Source: Prevotella sp.
GTDB lineage: Bacteria > Bacteroidota > Bacteroidia > Bacteroidales > Bacteroidaceae
Reading direction: 5' to 3'
Length of the DNA: 56,770 bases
NCBI GenBank assembly: GCA_017410365.1
Contig: JAFQQY010000013.1
Span: forward strand, 1 to 56,770
The translations under genes were made by a program, and so were the position numbers. Below the pieces are notes generated by a model. That model saw only the letters and a list, made by a program, of their open reading frames with translations, had not been told where the DNA came from and searched no databases. Positions 42,145-49,794 of this stretch are shown here, piece after piece (position 1 is the stretch's first letter; the number at the start of each line of letters is the position of its first letter).

Positions 42145-42756
42145 TTACTTCCGTCTTTCGTACTCCATCAAGTCTTCCTCGTTAGAGTAAATCAGAGAGT
42201 CGGCATCCAGTTTTATTATATTGTAGACGTTTATTTCTTCTTCGTCGCCGCCACCTTCTCTAACCAGCGTTATTTCTATCTGTCCGTTAACAATGCGCCA
42301 CGTCTTATAGAAGATAGTGCTCTGCTCGATGCTCTCGGCGATGCCCCCTTCCTTTATGCTTATGCCTACGGTCGAACTGCCGTCCAGCGGATTGAGCATA
42401 ACCCAATCGCCCTGCAGCATGCTCTCGCAGATAACGTGTGTTGCTCCCTTTTTGTCGTCAGAGAGCATGACAGCCATCTTGTCGCCACCTTGGAAACTGC
42501 CGTAAACCTGTTCCTTCTCGTATGCTTGTTGCAAGCCCAGCAGCAAGGTGTCGCCGCTGTCGGTTATCAGTTGCAGTGTGCTGTCGTTAGTCTCATCGCC
42601 ACAGAGTCCGAACACAGTCTTGTTCTGGTTAATCAGCATCATTGCTGTAGAGTCGATACTGTCGTCTGCAAAAGCAGTACTTTGGTTCTTGCTGCCGCAA
42701 CCAACCATCACCATTCCCGCAACAGCGAGAAGTGCCATCATTTTTATTGTTTTCAT
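42145..42756 (-). CDS. Lipocalin-like lipoprotein
   Basis: A 203-residue predicted lipoprotein: signal MKTIKMMALLAVAGMVMVGC with lipobox MVGC, then a beta-rich body with the CGDETNDSTLQLITDSGDT and GGIAESIEQSTIFYKTWRIVNGQIEIT patterns seen in Bacteroidetes lipocalin-like proteins. No catalytic residues can be named. It is 22 nt upstream of rnz. Confidence 0.6.
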   Translation of the reverse strand: MKTIKMMALLAVAGMVMVGCGSKNQSTAFADDSIDSTAMMLINQNKTVFGLCGDETNDSTLQLITDSGDTLLLGLQQAYEKEQVYGSFQGGDKMAVMLSDDKKGATHVICESMLQGDWVMLNPLDGSSTVGISIKEGGIAESIEQSTIFYKTWRIVNGQIEITLVREGGGDEEEINVYNIIKLDADSLIYSNEEDLMEYERRK

Positions 42757-42782
42757 ATCTTTTTTTGCTTGGTTTATATTTA

Positions 42783-42851
42783 TAAGGAGTGCAGAAGTTC
42801 AGGAGTGCAGGAGTTCAGGAGTGCAGGAGTTCAGGAGTGTAGGAGTTCAGA
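42783..42851 (+). repeat. Tandem 16-bp repeats (AGGAGTGCAGGAGTTC)
   Basis: About four copies of a 16-bp unit between the lipoprotein and mazG genes. The 42757-43046 gap otherwise holds only the low-complexity tracts listed next. Confidence 0.7.
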
Positions 42852-42940
42852 CGTATGCTTTCTTTTTTAGGAGTTAAAGGAAGTTAGAATGAAGTTATCG
42901 CTTCGCTGAGGAAGTTAGAGGACGAATGCCTTTTTCAATC

Positions 42941-43045
42941 CTTCAATTTTTCAATCCTTCAATTCTTCAATCCTTCAATTCTTCAATCCTTCAATCCTTC
43001 AACCCTTCAATTTTTCAATCCTTCAATCCTTCAATTCTTCAATCA
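42941..43045 (+). repeat. Tandem CTTCAATCCTTCAATTCTT tract
   Basis: About ten degenerate 10-bp units of CCTTCAATTC/T. The complementary words (GAAGGATTGAAG) occur at 15040, 50930 and 52777, so this is one member of a dispersed low-complexity family. Confidence 0.65.
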
Positions 43046-43046
43046 T

Positions 43047-43964
43047 TCATCCAAGTTCCCCTCCTTCGGAGGGGTTAGGGGAGGTTCCAAGTTCCCCTCC
43101 TTCGGAGGGGCAGGGGGAGGCTCCCCCTTTCGCCTCATTCCACAATCTATCCATTTCCTCCAATGTCATTTCCGTGAGAGGCTTGCCCATCTTTATGCTG
43201 TGCTCCTCGATATAGTTGAAGCGACTTATAAACTTCCTGTTGGTCAGCTCGAGAGCCGTATCAGGATTCAGCTTATAGAGCCTGCCGGCATTGATTACGC
43301 TGAACAGGAAGTCGCCAAACTCCTCGGTAGCCTTCTGCTTGTCGCCACGCTCCAGTTCCACCTTCAGCTCCTCCATTTCCTCCATTACCTTTGCCCATAC
43401 GTCCATCTTGTCTTCCCAGTCAAAGCCCACGTTGCGAGCCTTGTCCTGTATGCGGTAGGCCTTGATGAGCGAAGGCAGCGCCGAGGGCACTCCCGACAGC
43501 ACGCTCTTGTTGCCGTCTTTCTCCTTGAGCTTTATCTGCTCCCAGTTCTGTATCACCTGTTCCGAGGTCTTCACCTCCGGCGTCTCTGCCTCGTCGGCCT
43601 CCTCGCCATAGGGCAGCGGCTTGGGCTCTTCGGCCCCTATCTGCGAGGGATGATAGACATGGGGGTGACGGAATATCAGCTTGTCGGCGAGCTGTTGGCA
43701 TACGTCAGCCATGTCGAACTCGTTTTTCTCGTCTGCTATCTTAGCGTAAAAACATACGTGCAACAGCACGTCTCCCAGTTCCTTGCAGATGTTCGGCTGG
43801 TCTTCGTTGATTAGTGCCTCGCACAGTTCGTATGTTTCTTCTATCGTGTTTGGCCTCAGGCTCTGATTTGTCTGCTTCTTGTCCCACGGGCATTTCTCCC
43901 TCAACTGGTCAAGAATGTCGAGCAGCCTGCCGAAGGCCTTCATTTGTTCTTCGCGTGTGTGCAT
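43047..43964 (-). CDS. mazG: Nucleoside triphosphate pyrophosphohydrolase MazG
   Basis: A 305-residue MazG with two all-alpha NTP-PPase domains: first LREKCPWDKKQTNQSLRPNT and EETYELCEALINED with KELGDVLLHVCFYAKIA; second MEELKVELERGD with EFGDFLFSVINAGRLY. It hydrolyses NTPs to NMPs and PPi, cleaning non-canonical nucleotides. The last about 26 residues (GGASPCPSEGGELG repeated with GTSPNPSEGGELG) are encoded by two copies of a GC-rich palindromic intergenic repeat and are surely not part of the ancestral protein. Own TAACTTTG promoter at 43988-43995. Confidence 0.94.
   Translation of the reverse strand: MHTREEQMKAFGRLLDILDQLREKCPWDKKQTNQSLRPNTIEETYELCEALINEDQPNICKELGDVLLHVCFYAKIADEKNEFDMADVCQQLADKLIFRHPHVYHPSQIGAEEPKPLPYGEEADEAETPEVKTSEQVIQNWEQIKLKEKDGNKSVLSGVPSALPSLIKAYRIQDKARNVGFDWEDKMDVWAKVMEEMEELKVELERGDKQKATEEFGDFLFSVINAGRLYKLNPDTALELTNRKFISRFNYIEEHSIKMGKPLTEMTLEEMDRLWNEAKGGASPCPSEGGELGTSPNPSEGGELG
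43050..43126. repeat. CCCCTCC-TTC-GGAGGGG palindromic repeats inside mazG 3' end
   Basis: Two direct copies of a unit of about 38 bp, each with the perfect 7-bp palindrome CCCCTCC/GGAGGGG. Relatives lie at 52788-52820, 52868-52905, 53128-53152 and 54028-54075. Here the repeat supplies the MazG C-terminal residues and stop. Confidence 0.7.
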
Positions 43965-43987
43965 ATAGATAAAACATGTTTATTTTG

Positions 43988-43995
43988 CAAAGTTA
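43988..43995 (-). promoter_or_regulatory. Promoter -7 element for mazG
   Basis: TAACTTTG on the minus strand, 23 nt before the mazG ATG. Confidence 0.6.
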
Positions 43996-44055
43996 CAATT
44001 TTTATTTGTAACAGCACTATGTAGCATGCTTTTTTTTTGACTGTATTGGCCTCTG

Positions 44056-44079
44056 CCACCGCCTTTCTCAGCACGAGGA
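44056..44079 (+). repeat. 24-bp direct repeat, left copy
   Basis: Identical over 24 bp to 46664-46687 (begins CCACCGCCTTTC, ends GCACGAGGA). The pair brackets about 2.6 kb holding two gene remnants, a DUF169 gene and a secreted protein gene. Confidence 0.7.
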
Positions 44080-44091
44080 TTTTTCTGTTTT

Positions 44092-44361
44092 CTATTCTCT
44101 ATTGCCAGCAACCATATACGAGCAGTATTTACTTAGCAGGTTGGCTAATGGCAAATCTCCTTTCTGGTATCGCTCTGCATCAAGTTTCAGAACTCTTTCG
44201 CTGATAGGTTTCTTTCCCTTGAACAATGCTTTGAGGCATTGGATGCCATTCTCTTCGACAATGCTTACATCGGTAAAGAATTCATGTGGAAATGTTTTGA
44301 ATAATCGTAAGTGATTGTAAATTAATAGATAGCGAGATACATCCAAAATTGAAAGGTACAA
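44092..44361 (-). pseudogene. Unrecognised open frame, probably a gene remnant
   Basis: An 89-codon frame (FPHEFFTDVSIVEENGIQC ... ERYQKGDLPLANLLSKYC) with no in-frame ATG; only a TTG at 44361 could start it. No family recognised. It lies just inside the left copy of the 24-bp direct repeat, so it is probably the 3' part of a lost gene. Confidence 0.3.
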
Positions 44362-44383
44362 AATGTAATTGCAATCTGAGGGT

Positions 44384-44645
44384 GTTCGGCTTGATTGGAA
44401 CGCGAAATTCGGGTTGAAAAGCCAAATAAGATTTAACTTTTTGTTAAGATTATTTAACGGCTAGATTTGAGACTATTTAAGCCGTTTGCTAAGTCGGAAT
44501 GACAGTGAAGAGTGAAAATTACACCTACATAACGTTGCTTTGCAGCGTATAAAAAGAGGGGGAAATGGGAACGTTTGTACCGACGTTGTACCACGAGGGC
44601 GATAAGTAGCTGTGTTACAAGGTTGGTTAATAATTCAAGCCGAAC
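44384..44645. repeat. Inverted repeat pair, possible MITE-like remnant
   Basis: GTTCGGCTTGA (44384-44394) and its exact complement (44635-44645) bound 240 bp of AT-rich sequence without a gene. Size would suit a small non-autonomous element, but no target duplication was identified. The rest of 44362-44737 shows nothing further. Confidence 0.3.
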
Positions 44646-44737
44646 TCATGCATGGCATTTTGACTCATTTTAGAGGGAAATGTGCACTATATCGTGTTAA
44701 AGTCTGTCATATCAGAACCTCCTTGAAGAATATTTTG

Positions 44738-44745
44738 TAACTTTG
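44738..44745 (+). promoter_or_regulatory. Promoter -7 element for the DUF169 gene
   Basis: TAACTTTG, 25 nt before the ATG at 44771. Confidence 0.55.
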
Positions 44746-44770
44746 TAATCAATTCACATAGAAAAGCATT

Positions 44771-45481
44771 ATGGACATCAAAGAATTCATTCAGAGCTAC
44801 AGAGAGGCTTTTGGCAGTAAAGCTCCATTGCCTTTGCTTTTCGGCTATAGCGACCAGCCGATTGCTGATACAGAGAAGATTGGTGGCTGCTTCTTCAAAG
44901 GGTTGCAAATGGCCAGAGACGGACAGCCCGTCAGCTTGAGCTCGGATGTCATTGGCTGCGGTGGTGGAAAGCTCTATACAGGGTTTTCAGATATGCCGGA
45001 ACGTGTACCTGGCTTTGTCTCTCTGAAGGAGAAGTACAAGAAAACTCCCGAAATGGTTGCAGATTACGTAAACGGACTGGGTATGAAAAGGGCCGAGAAA
45101 CCATATCTGAACTTCATCCGTATAGACAAGGCTGAATCCTTTGAGGGAACGGAAGGCGTGCTGTTCTACGCCACCCCCGACTTGCTCTCCGGACTTTGCG
45201 GATGGGCTTTCTTCGACAATAACGAGACCGATGCAGTGGTGTCTCAGTTTGGCTCAGGCTGTAGCAGCGTAGTTTCTATGACCGTGCTAGAGAATGACCG
45301 GCAGGGGTATCGCTGCTTTATCGGACTATTCGACCCGTCGGTTCGCCCATACATAGGGACGAATGAACTGAGTTTTACCATTCCATTCAGCCGCTTCACC
45401 CGCATGACGGGAACCATGAAAGAGTGTTTTCTCTTCGATTCCCATGCGTGGAAGAAAGTAAAAGCGAGACTGGAGGAGTAA
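44771..45481 (+). CDS. DUF169 family protein
   Basis: A 236-residue cytoplasmic protein of the DUF169 type, recognised by the order of motifs: PLPLLFGYSDQP, GGCFFKGLQMARDGQPVSL with DVIGCGGGKLYTGF, ATPDLLSGLCGWAFFDN, and SQFGSGCSSVVSM. The conserved Cys residues (GCGGG, GSGCSS) hint at redox or metal binding, but no reaction is established. It lies in the accessory block bracketed by 24-bp direct repeats and is followed 45 nt later by a secreted protein gene. Confidence 0.75.
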   Translation: MDIKEFIQSYREAFGSKAPLPLLFGYSDQPIADTEKIGGCFFKGLQMARDGQPVSLSSDVIGCGGGKLYTGFSDMPERVPGFVSLKEKYKKTPEMVADYVNGLGMKRAEKPYLNFIRIDKAESFEGTEGVLFYATPDLLSGLCGWAFFDNNETDAVVSQFGSGCSSVVSMTVLENDRQGYRCFIGLFDPSVRPYIGTNELSFTIPFSRFTRMTGTMKECFLFDSHAWKKVKARLEE

Positions 45482-45526
45482 TTAAAATACATCTAAGAAC
45501 AAACAGACAAATCGGAATTTAGCGTT

Positions 45527-46357
45527 ATGAAAAAGATCTTAATATGTATTCAATTTCTGTTATTAACGACCGTTGCTTATGCGACTGGTCAAGACAGTGA
45601 TGTTATTTATATTAATGGTACTCGTTGGGCGTTGTTGGACAGGCCTGTATGCAGAGATTCTTTGTTGTACCATCACTTGAAGGCTGTGCTACCTGCAGAA
45701 CGCGATATTACTACAGCCAACTGGGATGGCTTCACCTCATATTGGAGCATAGAGGAGGACGTATTCTACCTCGACAGTATACGATGTGAACACTATGATA
45801 CAAATAGTCGCAAAATTATAGGTGAGCGCATTCCAAACGACACATTGCTTCGTGTATTCAAGAATTTTGTCGAAGGAGAGCGTATTGTGGCCAGTTGGCT
45901 GACGGACGACATTCGTGTGGCTACGGGGAAAATGATTTACTATCAGCACATGGGGTTTGAACGAAACTATGAACACGAACAAATCTTTACAATCCGTGAG
46001 GGAAAGGTCGTTGGAAAACAAGATTATCACAACTATGTTGTTGACGGTTTCGCATTCGATAAAGTCAAAAGCAATTCTGACATACGGAAGTTATTTCCTT
46101 TGAAAATAGAAAAGTATCCCGAACTCGCCAATGTCAAACGCATCATATTCAGTATCCGACAAGCACGAGTTGATATGCACGGTAATCTTGTAGAATGTGA
46201 AGTTAAGGTCCTCCAGCCCGGCGACAATCAGCAACTAGCCGAAGAAATGACTCGACTGTTGAAGGCTTACCATCCTTGGAAAGTATCTTTTATCAATGGT
46301 GAATTTCGCGCTTTTGGAATTGAACATTATACTTTCCCCTATCCGCTTGACCAATAA
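45527..46357 (+). CDS. Secreted protein with TonB-like C-terminus
   Basis: A 276-residue exported protein (signal MKKILICIQFLLLTTVAYA). The middle is unrecognised. The last about 80 residues (RQARVDMHGNLVECEVKVLQ ... AEEMTRLLKAYHPWKVSFINGEFR) follow the strand-helix-strand pattern of TonB C-terminal domains, but the protein lacks a TM anchor and proline linker, so it would not act as a normal TonB. Function unknown; may be cotranscribed with the DUF169 gene. Confidence 0.55.
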   Translation: MKKILICIQFLLLTTVAYATGQDSDVIYINGTRWALLDRPVCRDSLLYHHLKAVLPAERDITTANWDGFTSYWSIEEDVFYLDSIRCEHYDTNSRKIIGERIPNDTLLRVFKNFVEGERIVASWLTDDIRVATGKMIYYQHMGFERNYEHEQIFTIREGKVVGKQDYHNYVVDGFAFDKVKSNSDIRKLFPLKIEKYPELANVKRIIFSIRQARVDMHGNLVECEVKVLQPGDNQQLAEEMTRLLKAYHPWKVSFINGEFRAFGIEHYTFPYPLDQ

Positions 46358-46394
46358 ATTCCAATTTATCGGACTGCTATCATATAGCAGCTGC

Positions 46395-46643
46395 CTATCT
46401 TGACATCCCTTGTTGGAACTTCTGTATGCGTCCATCGTATCTGCCATCAGCAATGTCGTGGACTTCATGGTCGGCACGTCTCAGTTCGTTAGCGTTGAAC
46501 CTGCCCAAGGTGCTTGCCAGCCATACAAACCAGTCTGCCACCTGCTTCAAGGTGGTACTAGCAAGGTCGGCAAACATCTTCAGGTAATGCTTGATGGCAA
46601 ATGACTCGTTGTCCCAGAAGATGTCACCATGCTTGCCGCACAT
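46395..46643 (-). pseudogene. C-terminal gene remnant, homologous to the remnant at 23560
   Basis: An 82-codon frame (GKHGDIFWDNESFAIKHY ... NANELRRADHEVHDIADGRY) with a stop just upstream. It matches the remnant at 23560-23846, which shows both to be the 3' end of a common unrecognised gene. Its upstream side abuts the right copy of the 24-bp direct repeat. Confidence 0.5.
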
Positions 46644-46663
46644 TATGCGACGTTTTCACTCTA

Positions 46664-46687
46664 CCACCGCCTTTCTCAGCACGAGGA
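46664..46687 (+). repeat. 24-bp direct repeat, right copy
   Basis: Exact copy of 44056-44079. Ends 7 nt from the stop of the small HTH gene. Confidence 0.7.
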
Positions 46688-46693
46688 ATAATC

Positions 46694-46861
46694 CTAAATT
46701 ATTGCACTCCCTTTTTTTAGCCTTGCATAGGTGCGTGAGCTAATGCCGGTTTCACTACATAGCGTACTGACCTTTATTCCTCTTTTCCTACGCATAGTTT
46801 CCAACTGTTCCATTTCCCCAATAATCAAATCCTTAGTCTTTTCTTTAAAAATCCGTTTCAT
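46694..46861 (-). CDS. 55-residue HTH protein
   Basis: A small gene: MKRIFKEKTKDLIIGEMEQL, then ETMRRKRGIKVSTLCSETGI and SSRTYARLKKGSAII. The second half has the helix-turn-helix pattern of XRE-type proteins (KVSTLCSETGISSRTYARLKKG). It is divergent from the VirE-type gene, has a TAATTTTG promoter element at 46915-46922 and a palindrome (46884-46906) in its leader, so it is probably an autoregulating repressor that also controls the VirE-type gene. Function by position and motif only. Confidence 0.6.
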   Translation of the reverse strand: MKRIFKEKTKDLIIGEMEQLETMRRKRGIKVSTLCSETGISSRTYARLKKGSAII

Positions 46862-46883
46862 ACTATTAAAATTCTATAATTTT

Positions 46884-46922
46884 ATTTTACCTACTGGTGG
46901 TAAAATCCACACCCCAAAATTA
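46884..46922 (-). promoter_or_regulatory. Promoter and palindromic operator of the small HTH gene
   Basis: TAATTTTG (46915-46922, minus) is followed in its leader by ATTTTACC (46884-46891) and GGTAAAAT (46899-46906), perfect 8-bp arms with a 7-bp centre. Candidate autoregulatory operator between the two divergent genes. Confidence 0.5.
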
Positions 46923-46971
46923 GAAGAAAAAATTGTTATTTTGCATGATTTTATTTTTAATTAATTCAATT

Positions 46972-49143
46972 ATGCAAAACAACAATCTGCCTTCGCTGTT
47001 TAAAGGAATGTATTCCGCCAACAGCACAACTATCGAATGGCAATCCGTGGCTGACATGATTGCCGGTGAATCATTGAAAAACGATACGGAGAAGTATCGG
47101 AAGATGAAAGAATGCGAGCTCGACAAGGATGCCGACGCCGTCAAGAAGCGACTGCCATGCATCACGCCAGCTGTTGAGTGCAACGGCGGGCGAAAGAAGG
47201 AGCACCTCGTGGCACTAACGGGTGTTTGCATGTGCGACTTCGACCATGTTGGCAATCTGGAAGAGTGCTTCGCCAAGGCCATTGAATGCGAGCACACGTT
47301 TCTGGCCTACCGCACCATTTCGGGGCACGGACTGCGCATCCTCTTCCGGGTGGTTCACGATGACGGCTCTGCCCTACCCTCGCCAGACAAGGCCGGTAGC
47401 ATGGCTCCGGGATTCGAGGAGGGCAACAGGCTATATGCCGAACTGCTGGGCGAGGAGTACGACAAACAGTGCAAGAACATCGGACGACTGTCGGTGCTGT
47501 GCCATGATGCCAACGCTTATTTCAATCCCGACGCCTCGCCTATACCAATAGCTCCTCACGCTGAGAAGGTGAAGAAGAACAAGAGCAAGGCCAGCAGGCT
47601 AACAAAGGTGGTCAAGGCCATTAAGAAGCAGTTGGACACGGAGGGGATAGAATACCGTAAAGGCAGCTACAACATGTACGTGATGCGCGCGGGCTATCTG
47701 CTCAACTGCTACGGCATTGAGAAGAGTCAGGCTGAGCAATGGGCTGTAAGCACGTTCAATGATTACGACAGCGACCAGGTGCGCGCCATCATAGCCTCGT
47801 GCTACAAGCAAGAGGATGAGTTTGGCAGCCTTTCCCTGAATAGGAAGGCGCCTAAGGACAAGCAGCCTTATGCCACCGTAGAACAGATTGAGGAGTTTCT
47901 TGCATCACAGGGCAAGTTCCGATACAACATGATAACGAGGAAGACGGAAGCGATGCTTAATCATGAATTAGGAATTAATAATTCTGACAACAATGACAAT
48001 CCAACAAACTCTCACCCCTCATCTCTCATCCCCCATCAAGCATTCTCCGAACTCACCGACCGCGACGTCAACTCACTGTGGCGCAGCATGTCGAAGCAGG
48101 GCTTTAACGTAAAGGTTCTGCACATGGTCAACGTGATACAGTCGAGCTTCGTGCCACTGTGGAATCCGTTTGAAGACTACTTCTATTCGTTGCCAAAGTG
48201 GAACGGCGAGACCGACTACATCGCTCTTGTGGCGAATATGGTGAGGGTGAAAAGGCATGGTTCGGAAACTCAGGAGGAGGCTCAGCAGAGGTTTGTGGAG
48301 TGTCTCAGAAAATGGCTCGTGGCTATGGTGGCATCGCTGCTCGACAGAAACGTTGTCAACAATGTCATACTCGTGCTCGTAGGTCGTCAGGGCATCTACA
48401 AGACCACCTTCTTCAACCATCTCCTGCCGCCACCATTGCAGCAGTATTTCTTTACGAAGACCAACAGCGACCGCATGACCAAGGACGACAAGCTGTCGCT
48501 GGCAGAGTTCGCCATCATCTGTCTGGAAGAGCTTGACTCCATGAAGCAGGTTGAACTCAACCAGTTGAAGGCACTGATAACAACCAAGACCATCAGCGAG
48601 CGTGCCGCCTACGACCGCTTCAAGTCCAACCGCCAGCACATAGCATCGTTCTGTGGCACCGGCAACAACATACAGTTCCTGACCGACGACAGCGGCAACC
48701 GCCGTTGGCTGCCGTTTGAGGTGGAGAATATCGACGAACCGCAGCCTCATAAGTTCCACTATACCGACCTATACAGTCAGGCCACCACCCTATGGCAATG
48801 CGGCTTCCGCTACTGGTTCAACCAACATGAGATAGACACGCTGGCGGCCTATGTCTCCAACTTCGAGCAGGTATGCATCGAAGAAGAACTGCTGCTCACC
48901 TACTACCGCAAGCCTCTGCCCGGCGAGCAATGTCAGGAACTCACCTGCTCAAACATCATAGAGAAGATAAACATGTATATCAAGAAGTCGCTGTCGGCAA
49001 ACATTTTGGCAAAAGTATTAAGAAGGAATGGGTTTGAATGCCGCCGCAGTAAAAAGGGCACTTTATATGCTGTCGTTGAGCTTTCTGGAGCTGAAATTGC
49101 TACTAACAAAAGGAAGTATATTTCGAATGACGCCAACGAGTAA
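46972..49143 (+). CDS. VirE/VapE-type primase-helicase protein
   Basis: A 723-residue protein of mobile-element type. N-terminal BT4734-like primase-related domain (about residues 40-190; VCMCDFDHVGNLEE, FLAYRTISGHGLRILFRVV); middle PriCT-like helices (AEQWAVSTFNDYDSDQVRAI); C-terminal VapE/VirE superfamily-3 helicase-like P-loop ATPase with Walker A VGRQGIYKTTFFN and Walker B FAIICLEELDSM. A linker near residues 325-350 (NNSDNNDNPTNSHPSSLIP) is encoded by intergenic-type low-complexity DNA. ATG 46972 is chosen since the family start MQNNNLPSLF follows and upstream codons would encode a spurious hydrophobic stretch. Typical first gene of the VirE-DUF4248-smalltalk-HU-amidase gene set. Confidence 0.88.
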   Translation: MQNNNLPSLFKGMYSANSTTIEWQSVADMIAGESLKNDTEKYRKMKECELDKDADAVKKRLPCITPAVECNGGRKKEHLVALTGVCMCDFDHVGNLEECFAKAIECEHTFLAYRTISGHGLRILFRVVHDDGSALPSPDKAGSMAPGFEEGNRLYAELLGEEYDKQCKNIGRLSVLCHDANAYFNPDASPIPIAPHAEKVKKNKSKASRLTKVVKAIKKQLDTEGIEYRKGSYNMYVMRAGYLLNCYGIEKSQAEQWAVSTFNDYDSDQVRAIIASCYKQEDEFGSLSLNRKAPKDKQPYATVEQIEEFLASQGKFRYNMITRKTEAMLNHELGINNSDNNDNPTNSHPSSLIPHQAFSELTDRDVNSLWRSMSKQGFNVKVLHMVNVIQSSFVPLWNPFEDYFYSLPKWNGETDYIALVANMVRVKRHGSETQEEAQQRFVECLRKWLVAMVASLLDRNVVNNVILVLVGRQGIYKTTFFNHLLPPPLQQYFFTKTNSDRMTKDDKLSLAEFAIICLEELDSMKQVELNQLKALITTKTISERAAYDRFKSNRQHIASFCGTGNNIQFLTDDSGNRRWLPFEVENIDEPQPHKFHYTDLYSQATTLWQCGFRYWFNQHEIDTLAAYVSNFEQVCIEEELLLTYYRKPLPGEQCQELTCSNIIEKINMYIKKSLSANILAKVLRRNGFECRRSKKGTLYAVVELSGAEIATNKRKYISNDANE

Positions 49144-49144
49144 G

Positions 49145-49269
49145 GGTGAGGCTGGTGAGGCTAAAATTGAAATTTTAAAAACCTATTACGCGTGCGCGCA
49201 CGCTTTAATAAAAGGCAATTTGGACTTTCTAAAATAAAAAGTTTACAAACAGGCCTCACCAGCCTCACC
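49145..49269. repeat. Nested inverted repeats downstream of the VirE-type gene
   Basis: Outer arms GGTGAGGCTGGTGAGGC at 49145-49161 and its exact complement at 49253-49269 (17 bp) enclose a 14-bp perfect palindrome GCGTGCGCGCACGC (49191-49204). The arms themselves contain a direct GGTGAGGCT duplication. Could be a terminator-like structure or replication origin feature. Confidence 0.6.
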
Positions 49270-49310
49270 AGCGTCACCCTCATAAATAAAAAAACACTCA
49301 TAACTATCTT

Positions 49311-49419
49311 CATTCGCAATCATTCGCAATTATTATTCGCATTCGCTCATCAACACGTCGTTGTCGTAGAAAAGAATCAGGCAAACCGCACCACTTTCGA
49401 GTCAAAACCGCACCACTTT
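49311..49419 (+). repeat. Short iteron-like direct repeats
   Basis: CATTCGCAAT occurs twice in tandem (49311-49320, 49321-49330) with a degenerate third, and AAACCGCACCACTTT twice at 22-bp period (49383-49397, 49405-49419). No gene is seen in 49144-49542. Confidence 0.5.
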
Positions 49420-49504
49420 TGGGGTGAAACACGCCTACTTCCGTATCAACTATTTCATTCTAAATATTTGAGGATTAAAAGGTCTTATCTAAGGATATAA
49501 TCTG

Positions 49505-49540
49505 TTTTTATGTCTAAGGATCTTGGGATTTCAAGGATAA
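49505..49540 (+). repeat. Dispersed intergenic repeat, copy 2
   Basis: Contains TTTATGTCTAAGGATCTTGG and GGATTTCAAGGATAA; related to 26268-26298 and 55849-55888. Confidence 0.5.
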
Positions 49541-49542
49541 TA

Positions 49543-49794
49543 TCATTTCGCATGATATCTGTTGACGAAGGTTTTAAATTGAGACACTTTCGCTGCCTTT
49601 TTATATTCAATAAGTTTTTGTTCCACCAGTTGTTTTAGATTCCTTGTAAGGGTTGACTTACTTTTTCCTATATAAGTTATTATGGCAGGGATCTTTACTC
49701 CTGAATTGTTCTTTATAAATTCAAGAATGTCTTTTAATACGTCATTTACAGGGTCTTCCATAACCGACTCGTATTTACCTCCAAAGTGGTTCAT
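49543..49794 (-). CDS. Small winged-helix DNA-binding protein behind the Abi gene
   Basis: An 83-residue protein: MNHFGGKYESVMEDPVNDV, then a winged-helix region (ILEFIKNNSGVKIPAIITYI, KSKSTLTRNLKQLVEQKLIE). The DPVND and HTH pattern is that of the C-terminal part of AlbA_4-type (Schlafen-like) transcriptional regulators, so it may be a fragment of one or a stand-alone regulator. The ATG at 49794 overlaps the Abi stop by 20 nt, indicating cotranscription. Confidence 0.55.
   Translation of the reverse strand: MNHFGGKYESVMEDPVNDVLKDILEFIKNNSGVKIPAIITYIGKSKSTLTRNLKQLVEQKLIEYKKAAKVSQFKTFVNRYHAK

Noticed and set aside
42436-42877. Plus-strand frames over the lipoprotein and 16-bp repeats
   Set aside because: Encode repeat-derived RSAGVQE-type peptides; antisense to a clear gene.
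44384-44700. tRNA or other structured RNA gene in the 44.4-44.7 kb gap
   Set aside because: No T-loop or acceptor stem pattern was found; only the distant inverted repeat.
45527-46357. TonB energy transducer
   Set aside because: Cleavable signal peptide instead of a TM anchor and no proline-rich linker; only the C-terminal pattern is similar.
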